64,000 nt of DNA from Neofusicoccum parvum (Eukaryota > Ascomycota > Dothideomycetes > Botryosphaeriales > Botryosphaeriaceae): assembly GCA_020912385.1 (NCBI GenBank), contig CP087212.1, positions 1,054,001 to 1,118,000 on the forward strand, written 5' to 3'. The position numbers and the translations under genes are program-made. This document shows positions 34,751-44,650 of this stretch, in pieces. The notes under the pieces are model-generated. The model did no database searches. It was not told where the DNA came from and saw only the letters and a program-made list of their open reading frames with translations. Every line of letters begins with the position of its first letter. Within the stretch, counting starts at the first letter, position 1.

Positions 34751-36601
34751 ATGACAACACCACCCCTCATCTTGGATCGGCTGTGGCACTCTCTCTGCCC
34801 TGCATTCGCGCGTCTCCCCACCGACACTCGACGAGCCCTTTTGGCCGCATCCACACAACGGCCCACGACTCTTCGTCCAAGAGGTGTTCCATCGCCGGCA
34901 CGATGCGCCCGGCACTCGAGCACCGCGCAATCGCCCATCCGGTACACCGCCCCGGGGAGTGGAAACTTCTGGGGCCCCAAAAGCAAGAATGAACGCGACC
35001 ACAGGATAGCCTCCGTGGCGGTCAACGAACTCGACCACCTGGAGACATCCAACATCTATTACCGCCTTCGTCGTCTTGCGGTCGATGGAAATGTGGACAA
35101 GGTCAATCGCATGGTCTCATATCTGTTGTCCAAGCGAGGGGAAGCACCAAATATGGCTCTCTACTCGGCGGTCATATTGGCAAACACAAGCCCGGAGCAT
35201 GGCTCTGCGGCGAGGGCCGCTTCGTTGCTGAAGGAGATAGGAGAGGCGGGCTTAGAGCCGACGGCTGAAATATGCCACGATATGCTCAAAGTGTGTGCTT
35301 TTGGATACCAGGTTCGAGTTTGAGCTGATTTGAAGAAAGGTTTTGGCTACCCATCCCGACTATCTCCTCCGGGAGGCGATCACCGAGTACATGCGCCAGA
35401 GATGGTTCAATTTATCGGCAGAGGGCCACCACGACGTGGTCGTAGGGCTTCTCCGGGAGCGACAATTTGAGATGGCACTGAACCGCATGGACTTGATGGT
35501 CTCTGAAGGCATTGAGATTAGGAGTTGGCTGTACGACATGGCAATATACATGCTCTGTGACGTTGAAGAAGTGGATGAAGCCCTTCGCATCGTTCAGCAA
35601 AGAGTCGAGGCCGCTGAGCATGGCATCTCCAAATCTGTATGGTTTAATCTATTGGATGTCGCCAGCAGCACCTACAACGTAAGAAGTCCTTACGTGCAAC
35701 TCGAGTGCATCTACTAACAACTGAACAGCATGCTGCAATACAGTACATATGGAGACGGCAAGTTGAACCGGGATACTTGAACCCGTCATCCGGCATCTGT
35801 CTCAATATCCTCGCCACATTTGCACGATACGGAGACGCCCAGCTGGCAACAGGCGTCTTCAGTCTACTCAGCGAGCGGAAGGAGGTATTCACGAAACAGC
35901 ACTACGAGATGCTTGTGGATACGTACATCCAAGCTGGCGACATGAGAACAGCCCTCTCTGTACTGTGCATCATGCAGAGCAGTGGTACACCACCAGACGA
36001 TTATTCCACCCGAAAACTGTTCAGATGGGTTCGCGCGGGCACTGAGCGTGCGCGAGAGATGTTTGACCACCTGCGGTCACTAAAAGACGAGGGCCATACG
36101 GTCCCGCTTGCAGCATTCAACGCCTTGTTAGAAGCATCAATTTACCGCACCGATCTGGACCAGGCCATCGACCTGTACAAGGCTCTGCACACGGTGTGCG
36201 AGAACGGGCCTACAACGGAAACTTTCAATATCCTCTTCCGAGGCTGCCCTAGACGCAAGGATTTGGCCATGTTTCTCGCGGCTGAGATGGTGGAGCGGAA
36301 TGTCGAACCGGACGCGCTGACATATGACCGGCTGCTGCTTATCTGCCTCATGGAGCAGGACAATTACGATGATGCGTTCAGATACTACGAGGAGATGCGC
36401 AGCCGTGGGTGGACGCCCCGAGCCGGTACATTCATTGCGATGGCTCGGAGATGCGCGCGCGCACAGGACCCGCGGGCGTGGGAGCTAGTAGACGTGATGA
36501 GGGAATGTGGAGTAGACGCCCACAGCGTCAGGTTTGTGAGAGAATGGCTGGACGCCAATTGGGGCAAGGTGTCGGAGGCGGACCCAGACCTCACGCGGTA
36601 A
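34751..36601 (+). CDS. Mitochondrial pentatricopeptide repeat (PPR) protein
   Basis: An RNA-binding helical-repeat protein, probably mitochondrial. Exons 34751-35290, 35340-35678 and 35729-36601 give 583 aa. The N-terminus is basic, Ser/Arg/Leu-rich and lacks acidic residues for about 50 positions after the first 25, fitting a presequence. PPR-like helical pairs recur, for example VKRM-type turns at NVDKVNRMVSYLLSKRGEAP, ALYSAVILANTSPEHG, then AALSVL-type DMRTALSVLCIMQSSGTPPD, FNALLEASIYRTDLDQAIDL, TFNILFRGCPRRKDLAMFLA and TYDRLLLICLMEQDNYDDAF with the downstream EEMRSRGWTPRAGTF. At least six repeats can be counted. The exact target RNA cannot be read. Confidence 0.85.
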
Positions 36602-37063
36602 GCGCTCGCAGGCCGGGAAAGCGACGCAGCATGGATACAGGTAGTTCGCCAATGCAGGCGACACGGCATTGGAGCCCCGTCTCCATCCCTGTGATGCCAT
36701 GCCTTGATACTGCGCGATTCTGCAGGACAACGCGTAGTAGTGCCGGCAACAAGCACGATCTGCAGAATTAGTGATGTCTTGGCGCAGCTTGATGGTGGTG
36801 GTGACATGGATGAGGGCTGTATGACGTACCCATCTGCCGAACCGGGCGGGCTGAGGTGCCAGGCCATCATCAAACCAGCCGTCGACAATGGCCATGCGCC
36901 CACGCGCCCTCGCTCCCACGACTCTCTCCCTCCACGCGAGCCATGACCCTGCCCGCCGGCCTCTCTACACCACAACCCGACCAGCGCCGCGCGGCATGAC
37001 AGCTGTCTCCTCACCCCACTCCGCCTCAAGCTACACGACCCTGATTACGCGCTTGTCCGCGCC
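36602..37063. other. Intergenic region
   Basis: Contains the promoter and leader of the PTEN-like gene. No TATA box seen. Confidence 0.5.
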
Positions 37064-38915
37064 ATGGTCCGTAGCTCAGCCTCACGCATCATGCCCCCTC
37101 CCCGTAACCTAAACTCTAATTCGCCTCGCGCAACAGGCCTCATTGCTCCGCCAAATCGTCGCGGGCCCGCGTGCTCGGCACCCGGAAGCCGGGCTCGACC
37201 TGTGCTACGTGACCGACTCGATCATCGCGACCTCGGGCCCCAGCGGCACCTACCCACAACGCGCATACCGCAATCCGCTCGACCAGTTGGTCAAGTTCCT
37301 TGACAAGAACCACGCCGACAAATGGGCCATCTGGGAATTCCGTGCCGAGGGCACTGGCTACCCGGATGAAGAGGTCTACGGCAGAATCTATCATTACCCA
37401 TGGCCGGACCACCACCCCCCGCCATTCGCCTTGGTGCCTCGTATCGTCGCCAGCATGCGCAACTGGCTGAAGGCGGATAAGGAGCGAGTTGTGGTTGTAC
37501 ACTGCAAGGCTGGGAAGGGCAGGTCCGGCACCGTCAGCTGCTCGTACCTGATCGCGGAAGAGGGCTGGAAAGTCGAGGATGCTCTCAAGAGGTTCACGGA
37601 AAGGAGAATGAGGCCGAGTTTCGGCCCTGGTGTATCCATACCGAGCCAGCTGCGATGGGTGGGCTATGTCGATCGGTGGACAAAGGGTGGAAAGATCTAC
37701 GTCGAGAGACAGATCGAAATCCTGGAGGTGCACGCCTGGGGAATCAGGAACGGTGTCAAGATCAGCATCGATGGCTTTGTCGACGAAGGCAAGGTCATCA
37801 AGACGTTCCATACCTTTACTCGTGCCGAGAGACAGATTATCAAAGGGCAGGTCAAGGAAAGCGGCGGCCTGGCAGACGTGGTGGCCGAAGTCATGGCTCA
37901 GCGGAAGTTGGACAAGACTTCTAAAGATGAGCAAACGCTGGACTCTCCATCATCTCCAGCGTCCCCGGCAGATCGCAAAGCCAACAAGGAAGTGCCGCAG
38001 AGCCCGGAAGAGCGGGAGAGCGAGAGCGATAGCCCTGCGGAGTACGGCGATGTCATATTTCGGCCATCTAAGCGTGTTGTACTCCCAACGAGCGACATCA
38101 ACATCGATTTCGAGCGTCGCAACAAGGCCCTCTATGGGTACACTATGGTCACTTCAGTTGCGCATGTCTGGTTCAACACGTTCTTTGAAGGCAAAGGCCC
38201 GGAACAGAACGGGAAGGCCGATGATTCCGGTACATTCGAACTCGAATGGGACAAGATGGATGGCATCAAAGGCAGCAGCCGCAAAGGCGCCAGAGCTTTC
38301 GACAAGTTTGCAGTCGTTTGGAGAGCAATCCCCGATTCAGAGACAGGTCATCCTGACGTTGTCATTACTGAGCCGAAGGAAGGCGAGGAGGTGCCCCAGG
38401 CGAAGCCAGCCGATTGGAAAGGAACGGAGGCCTCGTACAGCACAGGAACTGCGGGGAAGGAGCTTGGCTTGCGCACCGAAACCCCTCCAGGTGGGAGCCC
38501 CAACCTCTCGAAGGCGAGCAGCGTCAAAAGCCACCAGAGCAGCCCTCAGAGTTCGGGCATAGTTGCGACAGAGGACGCGATCACCGAAACGATGGGGCTC
38601 AAGGCGCATGGGCGTGCCGGGGAGCAGGTCATCAAAGCCAGCCCCAGCGATTCTGAGGAATCATCTCCTCAAAGGAGCGAACAGCAGGCGGTGGTACCAA
38701 CGATCTCGAACCCAGAACTCACAGCGAGCGGCATTGATTTCCAAGACCAGGCGGCCAGCAAATCTCCAGAGCCAACAGAGGGAGTGATACAAGGGAAAGA
38801 GCACGTTTCAACGGGGTCGCTTCCAGGAGGTGTGCCAGAAGAGGAGATGAAGACGGCACATCCCCACGGACTGGGGCATATAAAGCAAGCGAAAGGATCG
38901 CAATCGAGCTCGTGA
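37064..38915 (+). CDS. PTEN-type phosphatidylinositol-3-phosphatase (Tep1/Ptn1-like)
   Basis: A dual-specificity lipid phosphatase that removes the 3-phosphate from phosphoinositides. The model joins ATG 37064-37066 to 37137-38915 across a 70-nt intron (donor GTCCGT), giving 593 aa starting MASLLRQIVAGPRARHPEAG. With this start, the WPD-loop Asp is residue 92, the P-loop HCKAGKGRSG has Cys124 and Arg130, the same numbers as human PTEN, which supports the start. A C2-like domain follows (QIEILEVHAWGIRNGVKISI up to AFDKFAVVWRAIP), interrupted by a Ser/Glu-rich disordered insert of about 60 residues. The C-terminal 150 residues are disordered and Ser/Pro-rich. Function is secure; the first exon is predicted. 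Confidence 0.92.
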
Positions 38916-40189
38916 GGCGTGGAGGAATGGTAGCCTTGTCACACAGACCAAGGCTGGCAAGGCAAGGCGGAGAACGGCACGGGCAGTCGCCAGGGCGTTG
39001 GAACGTCTGGAATGCGTTTAACAGGCTAATGCAAGTTCCGCGTATTTTCTTTTTCTTCTCGCCGCTCGCTTTTCTTGCCTAGCGAGGGCGCTTGTTACAT
39101 GTTGCATCTCCGGCAGGCGCTTGGTGGAGACGGCCAAAGACGGCCAAGACGATAGATAGCTCAGTGGCCAGTAGAATGCGAGCCGATATGTGATACAGAT
39201 GGTTGCTGCAGCTGCTCTCGACTGGAGCATTGGACCACATGCAAAAGTGCATTCTCACACATGCCAAAGCTACCTGGGCGGATGCTTCGACCAAGCCGGC
39301 CAATGTGCTCGGCGCTTGCCACCGGCTGCGGCACCGTTCAGACCGTACATTGCGGGGCCGCGTAGGCAGCAATGACGCTCCGGAGCATGATGGCGCGGTC
39401 TCTACCGCATGCCATGAGGCTGAGAGAGGCTACTCGAGTCAATATTGCGCTTGTTTCGTGGATGACTGGAGATATGCCTGGAGGCTGCAGCCAGTCAGGC
39501 CCCAGCCCACGCACCGGCCATGGGTGTCCGCGTCTATTGGCGGGCCAGGCACAGCAACCTTGCGAGACGCAGCACGCGGCGTCAGAAGGCAGCGGTCGAT
39601 CGCAGGGCGCGAGGCGACGGGCGCCTTCAGCCTCGCAGCAGCAGCTTCCCTCCTTCGCATGCAGCTCGCCGGCATGCACTATTTAACCCCGAGTGGCGCC
39701 CTTTGCTCAACGCGTGGCCTGGCCTCGCTCTTTCTCGCCGATGCTGCATGAGCGCAGTGCTTGTCCGCGCCCAGACGACAGGAGCCAGCGCAGCAAGCCG
39801 CCCGTCAGTCTCAGTTGCACACAGCCTTAGCGGCTGCCGGCTGCATCATCGCAACGCACACTTCTTAGATCACCGACAGTCAGCCTGGGCCTCTCCATCA
39901 GCAGCCACTGCCGCCGGCACGCACGCGCCTGGTCCGATGACCCGGGCAAACCGCTGCCATTGGAGCTCCAAATAAGAGCCCGCCGTCCGCCAGATCGCAG
40001 CCGTTCCTTTTTCCATCCGCTAGACTGGCGCCCGTCCAGCACGCCCGTCCTCCTCCCGCTTTTCCGCTTCCGCCCTCCACCCCCACAGCGATCTTCCCGA
40101 CCCGCGCGCCCCGTCCGCCCCGCCAGTCGCCAGGTGTCAGACCACCCTGAGACCAGTGCGCAACCACTCGCCGCCAGAACACCCGCACA
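38916..40189. other. Long intergenic region
   Basis: About 1.3 kb with no supported gene. The last 250 nt are C-rich and probably leader for the AAA ATPase gene. Confidence 0.5.
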
Positions 40190-43114
40190 ATGGACAATGC
40201 TCGCGACGAGAACGCCAAGACGGGCGACGACGTCGAGATCAAGGCGACGGACCCCGCGCCCGCGGACCTGAACGCCTCGGCCGACGCCGCGCCCACGGCG
40301 GCCGCCGCGGGCAAGTCAGGGTCCAAGAAGAAGGGCAAGAGCAGCTGCCGCAAGCACGGAGCGAAGGGCCACAAGCGCGGCAAGAAGGGCAAGAAGAGCC
40401 GCGTCAGCGACGACGAGACGTCCGACAGCGACGAGGACAGCGCGGACTCGGACGACTCCGAGTCGACGGACGAGAGCAGCGACGACGAGGCGGAGCAGGC
40501 CCAGAGGAAGAAGTCGGGGAAGAAGAGCCTGAAGCTGCGGAAGACGAAGGGCAAGGCCAAGGAGAAGAAGAAGGCGAAGAGGCACGGCAAGAAGTCTAAG
40601 AAGTACGAGTCGTCGTCGTCATCGTCGTCGTCGTCGTCATCGTCGGATAGTTCTTCGAGCTCGTCCAGCTCCGAGTCTTCGTCTGAGGAGGAGATCCGTC
40701 ACTCGCGCCGCCGCCGGAGCAAGAAGGCTCGCCATGTTGAAGAGTCGGACGTGTCGGAGACCATCGATGGAAGCAGTGAGGACAACGATGACCTCCCCAA
40801 CTCAGGCGACCCGGCCTCGGCCGAGCTCAACCGCTTGATCCTCGAAAGGCAGCAGCAGAGGAGGCTCGCTGGCGGATCGCTCGAGCTGTCACGCCTGCAA
40901 AAGCTTGACAGTGACCTCAAGGCCCTGGAGAAGATGAAAAAGAGGGGCAAAGGCAGCAAGAAGAAGGGGAAAAAGGCTGCGTCATCGAGCAAGCGGGCCA
41001 GTACTCTCGAGTTCAAGCGCGTTGACGAGTTGTGGGATAGCAAGATTCACAACTACAAGCTCACCGAAAGTGCCGAGGATCCGGCTGATGAGTTCAACGT
41101 CTACATCTTCACCGTTCGGAGGAAGTTTGACTGGGAGAATAAGTACCGGAATACTGTCGTCGATATCAAGTCCAAGCTCCTGAAGGAGGCGTTGCAGGAG
41201 GTCATGAAGGAGGTGAAGGGGGTATCGCTGGTGGAAGAGCAACCTTGCATCGACCCCAACATGCTGTTCCTATACCTGGAGGAAATCCGCCAGTTCGCCA
41301 AGAAAACACTGAAGGCAAGGGTAAAGAAGGAGAAGAAAAAGAAGAACAAAAGAAGGCTTAACCTTATGATCTCCCACTGCAAGGTCATGATTGCCTACCT
41401 CGACGAGGACTATGACGAGACTAAGAAGACGCTGTACCCTATGCTTGAGGCTGGCAACATCACTTTCGACCTCCTCTGGGCCTTGTTCAAGCCCAACACA
41501 ATTGCATACACGACGACGTACGGTTCTATCGAGCACCCGCGGTGCTTCAAGGTTGACTATGCTACCAAGGAATCTTCTTTCATCCGTGGAGAATGGTATG
41601 CTATCGAAGGACGCTATCTCGAGTACGACGGCAAGACTTTTGGACTTGGCGAGCTTGAGATCAACGTCGATGCTTTCAAAGGTCCTCGAAAGATTACCAG
41701 CCTGGCTACATATCCCCTTAGCTACCACAAGGATCCTGAGAGCCTCAAGAAGCAGCTCATCGAGCGCGGAAAGAAGTTTGTCACCATGACTGGAATGAAC
41801 TATCGCTTCCACAAGGGCCTGGCATTCGAAAAGAGGAAGAAGATGGTCCTGAAGCACAACATCAACGGCCGCGTTATGATCGATCCTGCCATCTTCCGGA
41901 GGATCAACCCGAATTACGCAATCTCTGTAATCAAGCCTAAAGATCAGGACGCACTCTACGACTTCTCCTGTGGGTGTAGTGATGACGAGTCCGACGATTC
42001 AGATGGGCCAGTTGAAGGACCTCAAAATCTGGGCGAAGAGGAGGAGGAGCGGCAGAAGTACAAGGTCAAGGTCGTCTACGACGAGAAGAAGGAAGCACAT
42101 CTCGTCCAGGTTCCTGTTGACGAAGATGGAAATGAGATTCAGACTGAGAAGCTAGACAAGCTGGCTGAGGATGCCGAGGGTGGAGATGGTGGCGCCAAGA
42201 CCAAACAGGAGTTCACCGAAGAGGAGCTTCTAATCGCTTCGCCAGTGGTGCTAGGTTTCGCCTTCTCTGAGAAGCGTTGGATGGAATTCTCGCTATCGGG
42301 TGTTCGCGACATTGAGTGGAATGAGGGTGCCTTCGAATCTCTCGTGTTGCCAGAGAACCAGAAATCCATCGTTAAGGCCCTCGTCTCAAGCCATAAGTTC
42401 CATGCAGCACAGACTATCGACGATGTCGTGCAAGGCAAGGGCAAGGGCTTGGTATTCGTGCTTCACGGTCCTCCAGGAGTGGGAAAGACCCTCACGGCCG
42501 AGGGTATTGCAGACTACCTCAAATGTCCGCTTTATGCGGTCAGTGCCGGAGAGCTTGGCACCGAGAGTTGGAGGCTGGAGCAGGAGCTTCAAAAGATCAT
42601 GGACATTGCACACAGCTGGGGCGCAATCCTACTGCTTGACGAAGCAGACGTGTTCCTTGAGAAGCGTCAGGTGCACGACATCCACCGGAACGCACTCGTT
42701 TCCATTTTCTTACGCCTTCTCGAGTACTTCCAAGGCATCCTATTCCTGACGACAAACCGCGTGGAGACCTTCGACGATGCATTCCAGAGCCGTATCCACA
42801 TGGGTCTCCGTTACGAGGTGCTTAGCCACCACGCGAAGCGCGAGATCTGGAAAATGTTCCTGCGCAAAGTCCGCGACATGGAGGGAGCGGAGATGGTTGA
42901 GTTCGGGAATGAGGATTACAACACGCTCGCTCGCAACGAGCTAAATGGCAGGCAGATCAAGAACGCCGTCCGTACAGCTCAAGCTCTCGCCGTCAACATG
43001 GATCAGAAGCTCAGCATGGAGCATATCAAGCGTGTGCTGGCTGTTGCTCAGAGCTTTGAAAATGACCTGAAGGGCGGTACTGGCTACGAGGACGCCATGA
43101 GGAGCTACACCTGA
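40190..43114 (+). CDS. AAA ATPase with Lys/Ser-rich N-terminus (fungal DUF7025-type)
   Basis: A single-exon AAA+ ATPase of 974 aa. Residues 1-270 are low complexity: alternating Lys-rich (KSGSKKKGKSSCRKHGAKGH) and Ser/Asp/Glu-rich blocks, including a poly-Ser run. A central domain (about 280-700) starts with FKRVDELWDSKIHNYKLTES and contains LLWALFKPNTIAYTTTYGSI and HKGLAFEKRKKMVLKHNING. This part matches the conserved region that precedes the ATPase in a large fungal family of unknown function. The AAA domain has Walker A HGPPGVGKTLTAEGIA near 759-774, Walker B ILLLDEADVFLEKR near 813-826 and an arginine-finger region FDDAFQSRIHMGLRYE. The charged N-terminus suggests a nuclear location; the substrate is unknown. 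Confidence 0.88.
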   Translation: MDNARDENAKTGDDVEIKATDPAPADLNASADAAPTAAAAGKSGSKKKGKSSCRKHGAKGHKRGKKGKKSRVSDDETSDSDEDSADSDDSESTDESSDDEAEQAQRKKSGKKSLKLRKTKGKAKEKKKAKRHGKKSKKYESSSSSSSSSSSSDSSSSSSSSESSSEEEIRHSRRRRSKKARHVEESDVSETIDGSSEDNDDLPNSGDPASAELNRLILERQQQRRLAGGSLELSRLQKLDSDLKALEKMKKRGKGSKKKGKKAASSSKRASTLEFKRVDELWDSKIHNYKLTESAEDPADEFNVYIFTVRRKFDWENKYRNTVVDIKSKLLKEALQEVMKEVKGVSLVEEQPCIDPNMLFLYLEEIRQFAKKTLKARVKKEKKKKNKRRLNLMISHCKVMIAYLDEDYDETKKTLYPMLEAGNITFDLLWALFKPNTIAYTTTYGSIEHPRCFKVDYATKESSFIRGEWYAIEGRYLEYDGKTFGLGELEINVDAFKGPRKITSLATYPLSYHKDPESLKKQLIERGKKFVTMTGMNYRFHKGLAFEKRKKMVLKHNINGRVMIDPAIFRRINPNYAISVIKPKDQDALYDFSCGCSDDESDDSDGPVEGPQNLGEEEEERQKYKVKVVYDEKKEAHLVQVPVDEDGNEIQTEKLDKLAEDAEGGDGGAKTKQEFTEEELLIASPVVLGFAFSEKRWMEFSLSGVRDIEWNEGAFESLVLPENQKSIVKALVSSHKFHAAQTIDDVVQGKGKGLVFVLHGPPGVGKTLTAEGIADYLKCPLYAVSAGELGTESWRLEQELQKIMDIAHSWGAILLLDEADVFLEKRQVHDIHRNALVSIFLRLLEYFQGILFLTTNRVETFDDAFQSRIHMGLRYEVLSHHAKREIWKMFLRKVRDMEGAEMVEFGNEDYNTLARNELNGRQIKNAVRTAQALAVNMDQKLSMEHIKRVLAVAQSFENDLKGGTGYEDAMRSYT
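40609..40646 (+). repeat. TCG trinucleotide repeat encoding poly-serine
   Basis: About 12 TCG/TCA codons in the AAA ATPase gene, continuing into further mixed Ser codons to about 40685. In-frame triplet repeats may vary in length. Confidence 0.85.
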
Positions 43115-43879
43115 TTCTCTTTTGGATATCACCAGGGTGAGGAGTTACTCCTTTCATTTTGAATACCGCTTGTGTCCCGGGTTTCAGTCATTCTTTCTCT
43201 TTTCATTCTCCCTGCCAGAGCATAAGAAAGCCCAGGGCTCCCACTTTCGTTCCCTTCATTCGTCGTTTCTTGGAAATCACAGCTCCTCGCTTTTCTTTTT
43301 TTGAGAGTTGGACATGACGTATGGAGTTGAAGCGTTCTCCCTGGTGAAGGGATCACAGAGATTTACGGAAAACTCATACGTATGAAAGCTTCACCTCCCC
43401 GCGTCTTCGCTAATGCACGGAGCAAACGGCCGGTGTCATCGGCGGCGTTGGACAGGTGTGTCCTATGACTTACTACTGGTTCTGCTGCGGTTTAGCGGGC
43501 ATGAAAGCTAATGGTCCATAGCGGTCTCGGGACCGGAGTGAAGATGGCTTGTACTCTTATTCGTTGCTACTTGCTCTCTCCTCTCTCGGTTCAGACAAAT
43601 GTTTACAGATTGATAGTGTCTAAAAGATCTTCATCTCGAAGAGTGTCTTGAATGCCTTGTGAGTCATGAATAGTGATCCAATACTTATACAGATAACGTA
43701 CACAGCTATCTTTGCCTTAGTCTTGTCATTACGTGGTTAGGGAGATCTTGACATGAGCAGCGAGTCATGTGACGTGACTCATCCTCGGTACAAATGCCCA
43801 TGTACTCCTTCCTTCCATGGACCGTTGAAGACGCAATAAAGAAAACAAAAAGACAAACCACTACCCCAAGACTCCAAAT
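43115..43879. other. Intergenic region with bZIP-type sites
   Basis: About 765 nt, AT-richer than neighbours. It holds the 3' end of the ATPase gene and the promoter of the acetyltransferase gene with the sites listed at 43762-43781. Confidence 0.55.
43762..43781. promoter_or_regulatory. Inverted GAGTCA/TGACTC pair (Gcn4/CPC1-like and CRE-like core)
   Basis: GAGTCA at 43762-43767 and TGACTCA at 43775-43781 form an inverted repeat around a TGACG core, about 100 nt before the acetyltransferase ATG. TGACTCA is the binding word of the amino-acid starvation bZIP factor Gcn4/Cpc1. Control is inferred from sequence only. Confidence 0.45.
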
Positions 43880-44650
43880 ATGGCCAAATCTCCCAGCCTC
43901 ACCAGACCTTTAGGCGCCAAGGTCCAACCGCGCGCCGCCATCCTTCCGCAGCACACAACCTTCCACGGCCAGCACGTCTCCCTCCGGCCCCTAGTCCCAT
44001 CCGACGCCGACGCCCTGTTCCCGCTCGTGGGCAGCGACGACAACGCCCACCTCTTCGACTACCTGCCCTACGGCCCTTTCGCCGACATCGCCGCCTTCCG
44101 GGCCCTCGTGGCCGAGCATTCCGCGTCCACCGACCCGCTCTTCTGGGCCATCGTCCCGCGCGGAGGTCAGGCCGGGGCGGCGACGGACGGCAAGCCGCTG
44201 GGCTGGTGCGCGCTCATGCGCATCGTGCCGGCGCACGGGGTGGCGGAGCTGGGCCACCTGCTGTTCGCGCCGGCGCTGCAGCGCACGGCGGCGGCGACGG
44301 AGGCGCTGGGCCTGCTCGCGCGCCACGTGTTCGAGGACCTGGCGTACCGCCGGCTGGAGTGGAAGTGCAACGACCTGAACGCCGGGAGCAAGCGGGCGGC
44401 GGCGCGGCTGGGGTTCGTGTGGGAGGGCCGGTTCAGGGCGCACATGGTCGTGAAGGGGAGGAGCAGGGACACGGCGTGGTTCGCGATGGTGGAGGGGGAC
44501 TGGTTTGGGGAGGGGGAGGGGGAGGAGGGCGGCGCGCGAGGGGGCTGCGGTGAAGCGCTGAGGCGGTGGTTGGAGGCGGGGAATTTCGATGAGGGGGGTG
44601 TGCAGAGGAGGAGGCTGGAGGACGTGAGGAAGGAGGTTCTGGGTGCGTGA
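43880..44650 (+). CDS. GNAT acetyltransferase, RimJ/RimL type
   Basis: An acetyl-CoA-dependent N-acetyltransferase of 256 aa in one exon. The fold reads in order: FHGQHVSLRPLVPSDADALF, then PLFWAIVPRGG, then PLGWCALMRIVPAHGVAELG as the central strands, LLFAPALQRTAAATEALGLL as the acetyl-CoA loop and helix, then LEWKCNDLNAGSKRAAARLG followed by FVWEGRFRAHMVVKGRSRDT. The last two blocks are typical of the RimJ/RimL-like acetyltransferase subgroup (PF13302). The C-terminal 60 residues are Gly/Glu-rich then helical. Substrate (protein N-terminus or small molecule) is unknown. Related fungal proteins are annotated only as GNAT. Confidence 0.9.
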   Translation: MAKSPSLTRPLGAKVQPRAAILPQHTTFHGQHVSLRPLVPSDADALFPLVGSDDNAHLFDYLPYGPFADIAAFRALVAEHSASTDPLFWAIVPRGGQAGAATDGKPLGWCALMRIVPAHGVAELGHLLFAPALQRTAAATEALGLLARHVFEDLAYRRLEWKCNDLNAGSKRAAARLGFVWEGRFRAHMVVKGRSRDTAWFAMVEGDWFGEGEGEEGGARGGCGEALRRWLEAGNFDEGGVQRRRLEDVRKEVLGA

